A stretch of 26,961 nt of DNA from positions 1-26,961 of the forward strand of contig MEMY01000102.1 of NCBI GenBank assembly GCA_001768965.1. Reading direction: 5' to 3'. Position 1 is the first letter of the stretch. Each line of letters begins with the position of its first letter. Made by a program: the position numbers and the translations under genes. The notes under the pieces were generated by a model. The model was not told where the DNA came from. It saw only the letters and a list, made by a program, of their open reading frames with translations, and did not search any database. Positions 21,232 to 26,961 of the stretch are shown in pieces. The stretch is from an archaeon RBG_16_50_20. GTDB taxonomy: Archaea > Thermoproteota > Bathyarchaeia > 40CM-2-53-6.

Positions 21232-22656
21232 TCAGGATTTCGCCGAAGCCAAATACCAGCGTGCTCCGCGCGATGTATCCTCCAACCCAATTCCAATACT
21301 CTTCAAATGGTCCCGTATGGCGTCTGATGTCTTCCAATCACCCCGCTTTCTTGCATCTTCACGAATTTGCAGTACAACTCCTAGTAGCTGTTCGAATGTC
21401 TTCCCCTGTCGAACGTTAAGCGGTCGCAGTATCCCGAAGACCTCACCAAAATAATCGAAGGTTCTCACGATCAGTCCGAGCGACTGTTCGCCTAGTTTTC
21501 TGTTTGCATAGGGTTCAATGTCTTTTGCATAGGTAATCATTGTTGCCAAGGCGCGTGGGGTATTGAAGTCATCATCCATCGCCACGACGAAACCTTCCAT
21601 GGCTACGGTAGTTAATCGCTTGATGTCCTCGTCCACGCTTTTTTCATCCGTTGTATCGGAGCCCTCAAGAAGTGACTTGAATTGGTTATACACCGATCTC
21701 AGCTTGTCAAGCACTTCTTCGGCCTGAGCCACTCCTCCCTCGTCGAATTCCAGTTGTGTGCGGTAATGGCGCATCGCATAGTAGAGTCTCAGCGCTTCAG
21801 GATCGTGGCGCTTTAGCAAGTCTTGGATTGTGACGAAATTACCAATGGACTTGCCCATTCTTTCTCCGGCAATATTCAAGAGTCCACCATGAAGCCAGTA
21901 TCTGACTAGTGGCTTCACGCCTGTTGCAGCTTCGGCTTGTGCAATCTCAGCCTCGTGATGTGGAAAGACGAGATCGAGGCCACCTCCGTGGATGTCGTAT
22001 TGTGGGCCAAAATACGTCGTTGTTATCGCGGTGTCCTCAATATGCCAACCAGGTCTACCTTTCCCCCATGGGCTATCCCAAGCAGGTTCTCCCGGTTTCT
22101 GACTCTTCCAGAGTGCAAAGTCGACAACATTCCGCTTCCTAGAGTCAGGGTCGATCCGGTGCACTGAAAGTTGTTCAATGTTCTGTCTCGAGAGTTTCCC
22201 ATATTCAGGGAACTTCGAGACGTCGAAATAGACATCGCCGTCCACCTGGTACGCATGGCCGTTTCCAATCAGAGTGGTAATCTGGTCAATTATTTCGGGC
22301 ACATGCTCCGAAGCTTTGGCATAGAGATTTACGCTGGTTATTCCCAAAGCTTCCATGTCTCGGAAGAAGTCCTTGGTGAACTTATCGGCCAGCAGCAAGG
22401 GGTCCTCGCCCGACGCATTGGCTCGATTAATGATTTTGTCATCGATGTCTGTTATGTTGACAATGTAGAAGACGCTGTATCCTCTCGCACGCAGATAGCG
22501 CGCAATTATGTCGTACGCCAAGTAGGTCCTTGCATGTCCCACATGACTGAAGTCGTACACAGTAGGACCGCACACAAACATCCGGACCCGTTTACCTCGC
22601 ACGGGTTCGAACCCTTCAACGGACCGAGACAGAGTGTTGTATACTCTCAGGACCAA
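21232..22656 (-). CDS. cysS: Cysteinyl-tRNA synthetase
   Basis: Class I synthetase charging tRNA-Cys, 474 residues, usual length. CGPTVYDFSHVGHARTY contains the zinc-ligand Cys29 and the HIGH-type motif HVGH; ERMGKSIGNF is the KMSKS equivalent. DIHGGGLDLVFPHHEAEIAQ gives the His/Glu zinc ligands. The expected second zinc Cys, in WHIECSAM of Escherichia coli (Cys209), is replaced by Asp208 in WHIEDTAI; I recall this variant from some archaea but cannot confirm it here. The rest of the active site looks intact. TTG 22656 has GGAGTGA 6 bases upstream. Its presence means that this archaeon charges Cys directly and need not rely on the SepRS route. Confidence 0.97.
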   Translation of the reverse strand: MVLRVYNTLSRSVEGFEPVRGKRVRMFVCGPTVYDFSHVGHARTYLAYDIIARYLRARGYSVFYIVNITDIDDKIINRANASGEDPLLLADKFTKDFFRDMEALGITSVNLYAKASEHVPEIIDQITTLIGNGHAYQVDGDVYFDVSKFPEYGKLSRQNIEQLSVHRIDPDSRKRNVVDFALWKSQKPGEPAWDSPWGKGRPGWHIEDTAITTTYFGPQYDIHGGGLDLVFPHHEAEIAQAEAATGVKPLVRYWLHGGLLNIAGERMGKSIGNFVTIQDLLKRHDPEALRLYYAMRHYRTQLEFDEGGVAQAEEVLDKLRSVYNQFKSLLEGSDTTDEKSVDEDIKRLTTVAMEGFVVAMDDDFNTPRALATMITYAKDIEPYANRKLGEQSLGLIVRTFDYFGEVFGILRPLNVRQGKTFEQLLGVVLQIREDARKRGDWKTSDAIRDHLKSIGIGLEDTSRGARWYLASAKS

Positions 22657-22662
22657 ACCATC

Positions 22663-22669
22663 TCACTCC
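22663..22669 (-). promoter_or_regulatory. Ribosome binding site of cysS
   Basis: GGAGTGA on the minus strand, 6 bases before the TTG at 22656. It supports TTG initiation over the out-of-frame ATG at 22661. Confidence 0.6.
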
Positions 22670-22799
22670 TTGTAACCCGGAGAAACTCGGCCGGCCAAGG
22701 TTGATTGCGTTTGCCGTCAATCAATCGCAAGAAGCTGGGTACCTTCGCAAACGCGTTCACCCATAGTCCTCGCCGTGAGGCTTCAACTCGCCCAAACAT

Positions 22800-22922
22800 C
22801 TAATTAATGTTGTGATGTCGGCAGAGGTTTTCAAGCATTTCGTCAGTCACAGAATGCGCGTGATCTCGCACTAAGATTCTTTTGACAACGCAAAGTGACT
22901 TCGCTTCGCCACCCTTACACAT
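22800..22922 (-). CDS. Doubtful 40-residue frame in the cysS-aIF2-gamma spacer
   Basis: In the 300-base gap between divergent cysS and aIF2-gamma, an open frame on the minus strand from ATG 22922 encodes 40 residues (start MCKGGEAKSLC, end ENLCRHHNIN). The composition is protein-like, with several Cys and His, but it has no ribosome binding site and its start codon overlaps the TATA-like box of the aIF2-gamma gene. The rest of the gap shows nothing else. Most likely chance, kept as a low-confidence candidate. Confidence 0.2.
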   Translation of the reverse strand: MCKGGEAKSLCVVKRILVRDHAHSVTDEMLENLCRHHNIN

Positions 22923-22927
22923 ATATT
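22920..22927 (+). promoter_or_regulatory. TATA-like box of the aIF2-gamma cluster
   Basis: CATATATT lies about 45 bases before ATG 22969. Transcription would begin near 22950, leaving a short leader with GGATGA (22955-22960) as ribosome binding site. Confidence 0.5.
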
Positions 22928-22968
22928 GAACTAATCGTTCCCAATCTGCAAAACGGATGATTGCTGAC

Positions 22969-24240
22969 ATGGCACAAGTTGTTCTCAAGCCAGAAAAGAA
23001 GCGGGATCAACCGATTGTTCAACCTGAAGTGAACATCGGGACGCTTGGCCATGTCGACAACGGAAAGAGCACGCTTGTACAGGCTCTTACCGGAATTTGG
23101 ACGGCGCGCCACTCGGAGGAACTCAGAAGAGGAATCACGATCCGAATAGGATACGCGGACGCCTTCATATACAAGTGCCCGAAGTGCCGCGGCCCTTACA
23201 ACTACACGGTCCAAACGAAGTGCCCGAACTGCAGCAGCGAATCCAAATTCGAACGTGCAATAAGCTTCGTCGACTGTCCAGGCCATCACAGCCTTATGGT
23301 GACGATGCTCTCCGGTTCTTCGCTCATGGATGGCGCGGTCTTTGTCCTAGCGAGCAATGCAAAATGCCCGCAAGCGCAGGATAGGGAGCATTTGCTTGCA
23401 GCTCAAAGCGTTGGAATCAAGAAGCTTGTGATTGTGCAGAACAAGATCGATGTAGTTAGCAAAGAGAGAGCTCTGGAGAACTACAAGGAGATTAAAGCCT
23501 TCGTCAAGGGGACGATCGCGGAGGAAGCACCCATTGTACCAATCTCGGCTCAGCACGGAACAAACATAGACGTGCTGCTGCACGAAATCGAAGAACGAAT
23601 ACCTACTCCAAAACGCGATCTGGACGCTCCACCTAGACTCTTCGTCTTGAGGTCCTTTGAAGTTAACAAACCTGGGACGGACATCGAGGATATTTTGGGA
23701 GGCGTGATTGGAGGGTCGGTAGTTCAGGGAGTATTTCGCATCGGTGACCAGATCGAGATCAAGCCGGGTATCCCCGTTCAGGAGGGGGGGAAGACGAAAT
23801 ACGAGAAACTCGTCACAACGGTCAGAAGTCTGAGCGCAAGCCGCGGACAAGTGGAGCAGGCAACCAGCGGTGGACTTGTCGGCATCGGGACGGATCTGGA
23901 TCCATCATTGACGAAGTCCGACGGTCTTGTCGGTAGCGTCGCTGGGAAGGTTGACACCTTGCCACCCACGCTGGAGAAAGTCACGTTGGATGTGCAGCTC
24001 TTCGAGAAAGTCGTGGGGACAGAGTTAGCAGTTCCGGTGGAGAAGATACGGACGAACGAACCACTCGTGCTAAACGTAGGGACCACGGTGACGTCGGGGC
24101 TGGTCACGTCTGCTCGCGAGAACTTGGCGGATATAGCTCTCCGAAAGTCAGTATGCGCGGAGCCAAGTTCGAAAGTGGCAATAAGTCGGAGAATTGCTGA
24201 TAGCTGGCGGTTGATAGGCTTCGGAACTCTGAGGGGCTAG
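22969..24240 (+). CDS. eif2g: Translation initiation factor 2 subunit gamma
   Basis: The GTPase core of aIF2, which delivers Met-tRNAi to the small subunit, 423 residues from ATG 22969. The P-loop GHVDNGKST is at residues 27-35, RRGITIRIGYAD is the switch 1 region, FVDCPGHHSLM the G3 motif and VQNKIDVV the G4 motif. A zinc knuckle with Cys70, Cys73, Cys85 and Cys88 (CPKC, CPNC) is complete. Domains II and III follow, ending WRLIGFGTLRG, the usual terminus. ATG 22969 is preferred over ATG 22957 because GGATGA lies 8 bases before it. It heads a five-gene plus-strand cluster; the PIN protein gene starts 2 bases after its stop. The alpha and beta subunits are not in the window. Confidence 0.97.
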   Translation: MAQVVLKPEKKRDQPIVQPEVNIGTLGHVDNGKSTLVQALTGIWTARHSEELRRGITIRIGYADAFIYKCPKCRGPYNYTVQTKCPNCSSESKFERAISFVDCPGHHSLMVTMLSGSSLMDGAVFVLASNAKCPQAQDREHLLAAQSVGIKKLVIVQNKIDVVSKERALENYKEIKAFVKGTIAEEAPIVPISAQHGTNIDVLLHEIEERIPTPKRDLDAPPRLFVLRSFEVNKPGTDIEDILGGVIGGSVVQGVFRIGDQIEIKPGIPVQEGGKTKYEKLVTTVRSLSASRGQVEQATSGGLVGIGTDLDPSLTKSDGLVGSVAGKVDTLPPTLEKVTLDVQLFEKVVGTELAVPVEKIRTNEPLVLNVGTTVTSGLVTSARENLADIALRKSVCAEPSSKVAISRRIADSWRLIGFGTLRG

Positions 24241-24242
24241 AA

Positions 24243-24650
24243 TTGCCCATAAAAGTAGTCTTAGACTCAAATTTCTTGATGATCCCATTTCAGTTCAACC
24301 TAGACATCTTCCAAGAGATCGAGTATCTGCTCCAGAAAAAAGTGGATTTCGTCGTCCCATCCGCGGTCAAGACTGAGCTTACTGGAATCTCTTCTAGGGG
24401 AGGCGAAGGGGCAGCCGAGGCTTCGCTTGCCCTTCAACTTGCTTCACGCTGCCGCGTCGTAGAAGTCACATTAGGTCTTGGGGAAACAGTTGATGATGCA
24501 ATCTTGAAGGCGTCACAAAAACTGGGCGCGGTTGTAGCGACGACAGATATCGAACTCAAGAAGAGGCTAAGAGATATTAACGTCCCAGTTGTGTACCTGC
24601 GCGACAAATCTAAGCTAGAAGTTGACGGAGTAGAACCTGCCTACCTCTAA
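24243..24650 (+). CDS. PIN-domain nuclease, Fcf1/FAF1-like
   Basis: A 135-residue single PIN domain of the type found next to aIF2-gamma in many archaea, related to eukaryotic Fcf1/Utp24 that cuts pre-rRNA. The four acidic residues of the active site are in place: Asp8 (VVLDSNFLM), Glu45 (VKTELTGI), Asp84/85 (VDDAILKA) and Asp102 (ATTDIELKKRL). LDSNFLMIPFQFNLDIF is typical of this subfamily rather than of VapC toxins, and no antitoxin gene is adjacent. It starts with TTG 2 bases after aIF2-gamma. An rRNA-processing role is inferred from the family and neighbours. Confidence 0.9.
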   Translation: MPIKVVLDSNFLMIPFQFNLDIFQEIEYLLQKKVDFVVPSAVKTELTGISSRGGEGAAEASLALQLASRCRVVEVTLGLGETVDDAILKASQKLGAVVATTDIELKKRLRDINVPVVYLRDKSKLEVDGVEPAYL

Positions 24651-24662
24651 AGAATCTAGCAG

Positions 24663-25262
24663 ATGGTCGTCCAGAAGGCCAAAGCAATGTTCAGAACGGT
24701 AACGGTGGAAGACATAGTTAGGATTCCGCCTCAGAGTTTCGGTCATCCAATCGACAAGGCTGCGAAAGAGCAGATCAAACTGAAGTACGAAAACGTCGTC
24801 GACGAGGAACTGGGATACGTTATTCTCGTAGTAGATGTGGATGTTGATCCAGTCGGCAAAATCCTGCCCGGAGACGGTTCGACCTACCACAAAGTCAATT
24901 TCAAACTTCTATCATTCTACCCAGAGATGCACGAAGTCGTGGAAGGAGAGGTTGTCGAAGTAACCGATTTCGGAGCGTTTGTGAGGATAGGACCAGAAGA
25001 CGCACTCTTGCATGTTTCGCAGATCATGGATGATTACATATCATTCGACGAGAAACACGGCGTATTGGTTGGCAAAGAATCCCAGAGGAAGCTCGGCAAA
25101 GGCGACAGGGTTAGGGGAAGAATCATAGCCGTCAGCTTCCCGCGCGGCGGGACCGGGGGCAAAATAGGCGTCACAATGCGTCAACCATTCCTCGGAAAAC
25201 TCGACTGGATAGAAACTGACATCAAAAAAACGAAAGCTGTGCATGAGGAGAAGGCAGCTTGA
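24663..25262 (+). CDS. rpo7: RNA polymerase subunit Rpo7 (RpoE')
   Basis: The stalk subunit of archaeal RNA polymerase, partner of Rpo4, which helps open the promoter and binds emerging RNA. The N-terminal RNP-like domain (about 10-85) opens FRTVTVEDIVRIPPQSFG. The S1 domain (about 88-180) shows GEVVEVTDFGAFVRIGPEDALLH and VRGRIIAVS. The 199-residue length is slightly long because of a 9-residue start and a charged end. ATG 24663 or ATG 24690 may be used; neither has a strong ribosome binding site. It overlaps spt4 by four bases (TTGA). Confidence 0.96.
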   Translation: MVVQKAKAMFRTVTVEDIVRIPPQSFGHPIDKAAKEQIKLKYENVVDEELGYVILVVDVDVDPVGKILPGDGSTYHKVNFKLLSFYPEMHEVVEGEVVEVTDFGAFVRIGPEDALLHVSQIMDDYISFDEKHGVLVGKESQRKLGKGDRVRGRIIAVSFPRGGTGGKIGVTMRQPFLGKLDWIETDIKKTKAVHEEKAA

Positions 25263-25444
25263 CTGACAAAGCCTGCAAGAACTGCAGGTTCATCAGCAAC
25301 GGACCGGTCTGCCCAAACTGCAAGTCGACCAATCTCAGCGACGATTGGAGTGGCCTTATCGTGATAATGGACGCGGCGAGCTCCGAAGTCGCCAAGAGAA
25401 TGGGAATAACCGCTCCAGGCCGCTACGCGGTCAGGGTCCGCTGA
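25259..25444 (+). CDS. spt4: Transcription elongation factor Spt4 (RpoE'')
   Basis: A 61-residue zinc-ribbon protein that binds Spt5 and keeps RNA polymerase processive. Cys6, Cys9, Cys18 and Cys21 (CKNC, CPNC) hold the zinc; SDDWSGLIVIMD and APGRYAVRVR are the conserved C-terminal strands. The length is normal. It starts with TTG inside the end of rpo7, the standard arrangement, and the dephospho-CoA kinase gene follows. Confidence 0.95.
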   Translation: MTDKACKNCRFISNGPVCPNCKSTNLSDDWSGLIVIMDAASSEVAKRMGITAPGRYAVRVR

Positions 25445-25466
25445 GAAGCCTCGCTTCAACGGCAAG

Positions 25467-25994
25467 TTGTTTGGCGTGCCCAAACTCCTACTGACGGAAG
25501 CTCAACGGCAACTACTGAAGAAACCTCTCGGAGAGCTAGTGGTTGGAACGCCCTCTGAGTGTAGCCGCAAAATAAAGGAAGTTCAAGACGCCGAGAAACC
25601 GCGTCGACTCATTCTCGTCGGTGACACTGTCTCCAGGAACGCCAACCAATTTGGGATAAAGCCTGACGTGATGATTATCGATCACAAGGAAAAGAGGAGC
25701 AAAGCAGTGGAATTCACTTACGAGAAGACGCGAGTTTTCAGAACGCGAAACGAACCTGGAACCATCGATCTGCTTGCATGGAACGCAATCGCGGAAGCAA
25801 TAGAGAAGGGCGATAGTGTCGTCATTGTGGACGGAGAGGAAGACCTTCTAGCCTTAGTGGCGGTGGCTGCCGCGCCAGAGGGATCTCTGGTTGTCTACGG
25901 ACAACCCGAAGAAGGCGTAGTCCTCGTACGAGCCTCAAGGGAGATGAAGAACGAAATCAGACGTATAGTCGACAACATGCAAAGGGCAGACTGA
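25467..25994 (+). CDS. GTP-dependent dephospho-CoA kinase (DUF359 family)
   Basis: A 175-residue protein of the archaeal family shown to carry out the last step of coenzyme A synthesis with GTP. Marks are LGELVVGTP, LILVGDTVSRNA, PDVMIIDHKEKR, NEPGTIDLLAWNAI, VVIVDGEEDLLALVAVAAAP and VVYGQPEEGVV. It keeps its usual place between spt4 and eS24, although eS24 is here on the opposite strand. The start is uncertain: TTG 25467 has no good ribosome binding site, and the frame is open a further nine codons or more upstream without another start. A GTG is also present at 25476. Confidence 0.92.
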   Translation: MFGVPKLLLTEAQRQLLKKPLGELVVGTPSECSRKIKEVQDAEKPRRLILVGDTVSRNANQFGIKPDVMIIDHKEKRSKAVEFTYEKTRVFRTRNEPGTIDLLAWNAIAEAIEKGDSVVIVDGEEDLLALVAVAAAPEGSLVVYGQPEEGVVLVRASREMKNEIRRIVDNMQRAD

Positions 25995-25996
25995 GC

Positions 25997-26188
25997 CTAT
26001 TTCTTGCCCTTAACGAAATCAGTGAAGGCACAGGAACCACAGGTCCAGCGTTCGACAGGGTTCATGTGGAAAGCCATTATGCTTCCGCACCGCGGACACT
26101 TACGGTTCTTCAGTTTAATCGTGTTCTTGTCTGAGTCAACTTCATAGAGGGCGCCCTGACGTGCTTTGGGGGCTTTCTTTTCGCTCAC
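25997..26188 (-). CDS. rps27ae: Ribosomal protein eS27-type zinc protein (S27Ae)
   Basis: A 63-residue zinc-ribbon protein of the small subunit, S27Ae family (eS31). Cys31, Cys34, Cys50 and Cys53 (CPRCGSIMAFH, CGSC) bind zinc, and RWTCGSCAFTDFVKGKK is the typical end. It starts with GTG overlapping the eS24 stop (GTGA). It is the last gene of the eS6-eS24 operon and converges with the dephospho-CoA kinase gene, only two bases separating the stops. Confidence 0.95.
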   Translation of the reverse strand: MSEKKAPKARQGALYEVDSDKNTIKLKNRKCPRCGSIMAFHMNPVERWTCGSCAFTDFVKGKK

Positions 26189-26619
26189 TTCGCCTCAGCC
26201 TCTTTCTTAGGAGCCTCAGAGGGTGCTTTCGTCTCTGGCTTGGCTTTCTCTTCCTTCGGCTTCTGCCCTTTGGGTTTCTCCGCCTTGGCCTTCGGTTCAG
26301 CCTTCTTAGCTTCCTCTTCTCTAACGCGTTTGCGCTCTTCGGGTGGAAGATTTCTTATCTGAATATACTTGGGGACGGTGCGCTGGGCCATCTGTGGGTC
26401 GTCGTATACCTGCACCTCACACTGTGCACTCTGAGTTCCTGTGTTGGTTTGAACATCAATGATATAGACGCTCTCAGGTTTGGCACCATACTTTGAGGCA
26501 ACAGCTTTCCTCAAGTCTATTCTGGACGGGGTTCCTGCGCCGTCGTGATCGACCTCAGCGTGGACTTCCTTCCGCTTCAGGAGGGCATTGTACTCTTCGT
26601 GTTTGATCTTAAGCTCCAT
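26185..26619 (-). CDS. rps24e: Ribosomal protein eS24 with long charged tail
   Basis: Small-subunit protein, 144 residues. The globular part (to about residue 95) contains NALLKRKEVHAEVDH, PSRIDLRKAVASKYG and VYIIDVQTNTGTQSAQCEV, normal for the family. The last 50 residues are a low-complexity Lys/Glu/Ala/Pro tail (for example KAEPKAKAEKPKGQKPKEE) longer than in most archaeal eS24. It starts with ATG 11 bases after eS6 and overlaps eS27. Confidence 0.94.
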   Translation of the reverse strand: MELKIKHEEYNALLKRKEVHAEVDHDGAGTPSRIDLRKAVASKYGAKPESVYIIDVQTNTGTQSAQCEVQVYDDPQMAQRTVPKYIQIRNLPPEERKRVREEEAKKAEPKAKAEKPKGQKPKEEKAKPETKAPSEAPKKEAEAK

Positions 26620-26630
26620 TTCTTATCAGC

Positions 26631-26960
26631 CTACTTTCCTTTCTTCGTTGCCTTCTTCGAAGGCTTCTTCGCCCGAGCCTTTTCGGGTGGTTTCTGTTTC
26701 GCCGGCTTCGGCACTTCGATCGGGGGCTTTACCTCAACGGCCGGTTTTGGTTCCGTCGGAGGCTTCTTTTCCGCTTCTGTTTCCCTCTTCGCTGTGAAGT
26801 TGATTTGATAGGTCTCGTCTGAGATTATCCGTCCTCGGACCAACTTTCTTCTTCTCTCCCCATGTCTTGTCGGTCTGAAACCAGGTCCAGATGAGAGAAC
26901 GATGTATTTCTTCACTCCCCCATGTACGTCAGCTCTCATGGGAATTCCATTCTTGTCGCA
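26631..26960 (-). CDS. rps6e: Ribosomal protein eS6, C-terminal part (cut by window edge)
   Basis: The frame runs off the right end of the window. The visible part reads NGIPMRADVHGGVKKYIVLS, SGPGFRPTRHGERRRKLVRG and SDETYQINF, which is the second half of the archaeal eS6 core. Family members usually end near this point, but here about 55 residues of Pro/Lys/Glu/Ala-rich sequence follow (for example PPIEVPKPAKQKPPEKARAK). The ATG at 26939 is internal, since conserved residues precede it. First gene of the eS6-eS24-eS27 operon as far as seen. Confidence 0.92.
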   Translation of the reverse strand, partial: CDKNGIPMRADVHGGVKKYIVLSSGPGFRPTRHGERRRKLVRGRIISDETYQINFTAKRETEAEKKPPTEPKPAVEVKPPIEVPKPAKQKPPEKARAKKPSKKATKKGK

Positions 26961-26961
26961 T

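Noticed and set aside
22595..22612. GGGTTCGAACCC, resembling the T-arm of a tRNA
   Set aside because: It lies inside cysS, encodes its conserved GFEPVRG segment on the minus strand, and no acceptor, D or anticodon arms fit around it.
24243..24650. PIN gene as a VapC toxin of a toxin-antitoxin pair
   Set aside because: No antitoxin gene is adjacent, and both the sequence and the aIF2-gamma neighbourhood fit the Fcf1-like rRNA-processing type.

Overview
The window is a stretch of an archaeal chromosome dominated by information-processing genes: proteasome alpha subunit, SBDS, the exosome core (Rrp4, Rrp41, Rrp42), two RNase P proteins, eL15, eL43, eS6, eS24, eS27, aIF2-gamma, Rpo7, Spt4, a Brix protein and Pcc1. 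Gene content and order (the superoperon linking exosome, proteasome, RNase P and ribosome-biogenesis genes; aIF2-gamma / PIN / Rpo7 / Spt4 / dephospho-CoA kinase) are typical of Archaea. An F420-NADP reductase, an isopentenyl phosphate kinase, a membrane-anchored type-1 copper protein and a short eL15 suggest a TACK-type, possibly Nitrososphaerota-related lineage. That placement is inference. TTG starts are very common, several with a strong GGAGGTG-type ribosome binding site, and TATA-like boxes stand about 25-35 bases before several starts.

Layout. 1-95: broken remnant of an alpha/beta hydrolase. 189-1487: bifunctional sugar-1-phosphate nucleotidylyltransferase/acetyltransferase. 1488-2462: a VOC-fold gene bracketed by short direct and inverted repeats, with a gene-free repeat-rich tail. 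2463-5726 (minus): operon of malic enzyme, F420-NADP reductase and YchF-type GTPase. 5859-10750: eL15, isopentenyl phosphate kinase, Pth2 (minus), COG1325-type RNA-binding protein, Rpp30, Pop5, proteasome alpha, SBDS.

10751-15709 is an accessory island that splits the superoperon between SBDS and Rrp4. It holds a secreted metzincin-like protease, a membrane-anchored cupredoxin sharing a palindromic TATA box with a divergent four-helix membrane protein, a 28-residue basic micro-protein with complete expression signals, a GYD-type protein, a small membrane protein and three GTGTG-rich repeat elements. The superoperon then resumes at 15710 with its own promoter: Rrp4, Rrp41, Rrp42, eL43, Brix, Pcc1 (to 19197), followed by an M24 peptidase and an adenosine-specific kinase.

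20984-21231 holds an array of short repeats resembling the relic of a mobile-element end. 21232-22656 (minus) is cysteinyl-tRNA synthetase with an Asp at one expected zinc-ligand position. 22969-25994 is the aIF2-gamma / PIN nuclease / Rpo7 / Spt4 / GTP-dependent dephospho-CoA kinase cluster. 25997-26961 (minus) is the eS6-eS24-eS27 operon, with eS6 cut by the window edge. eL43, eS24 and eS6 all carry charged low-complexity C-terminal tails.

The most interesting points are the island inside the exosome superoperon, the micro-protein, the two RNA-processing genes (pth2, rnp3) whose conserved N-termini lie upstream of any canonical start codon, and the repeat-bracketed VOC cassette.
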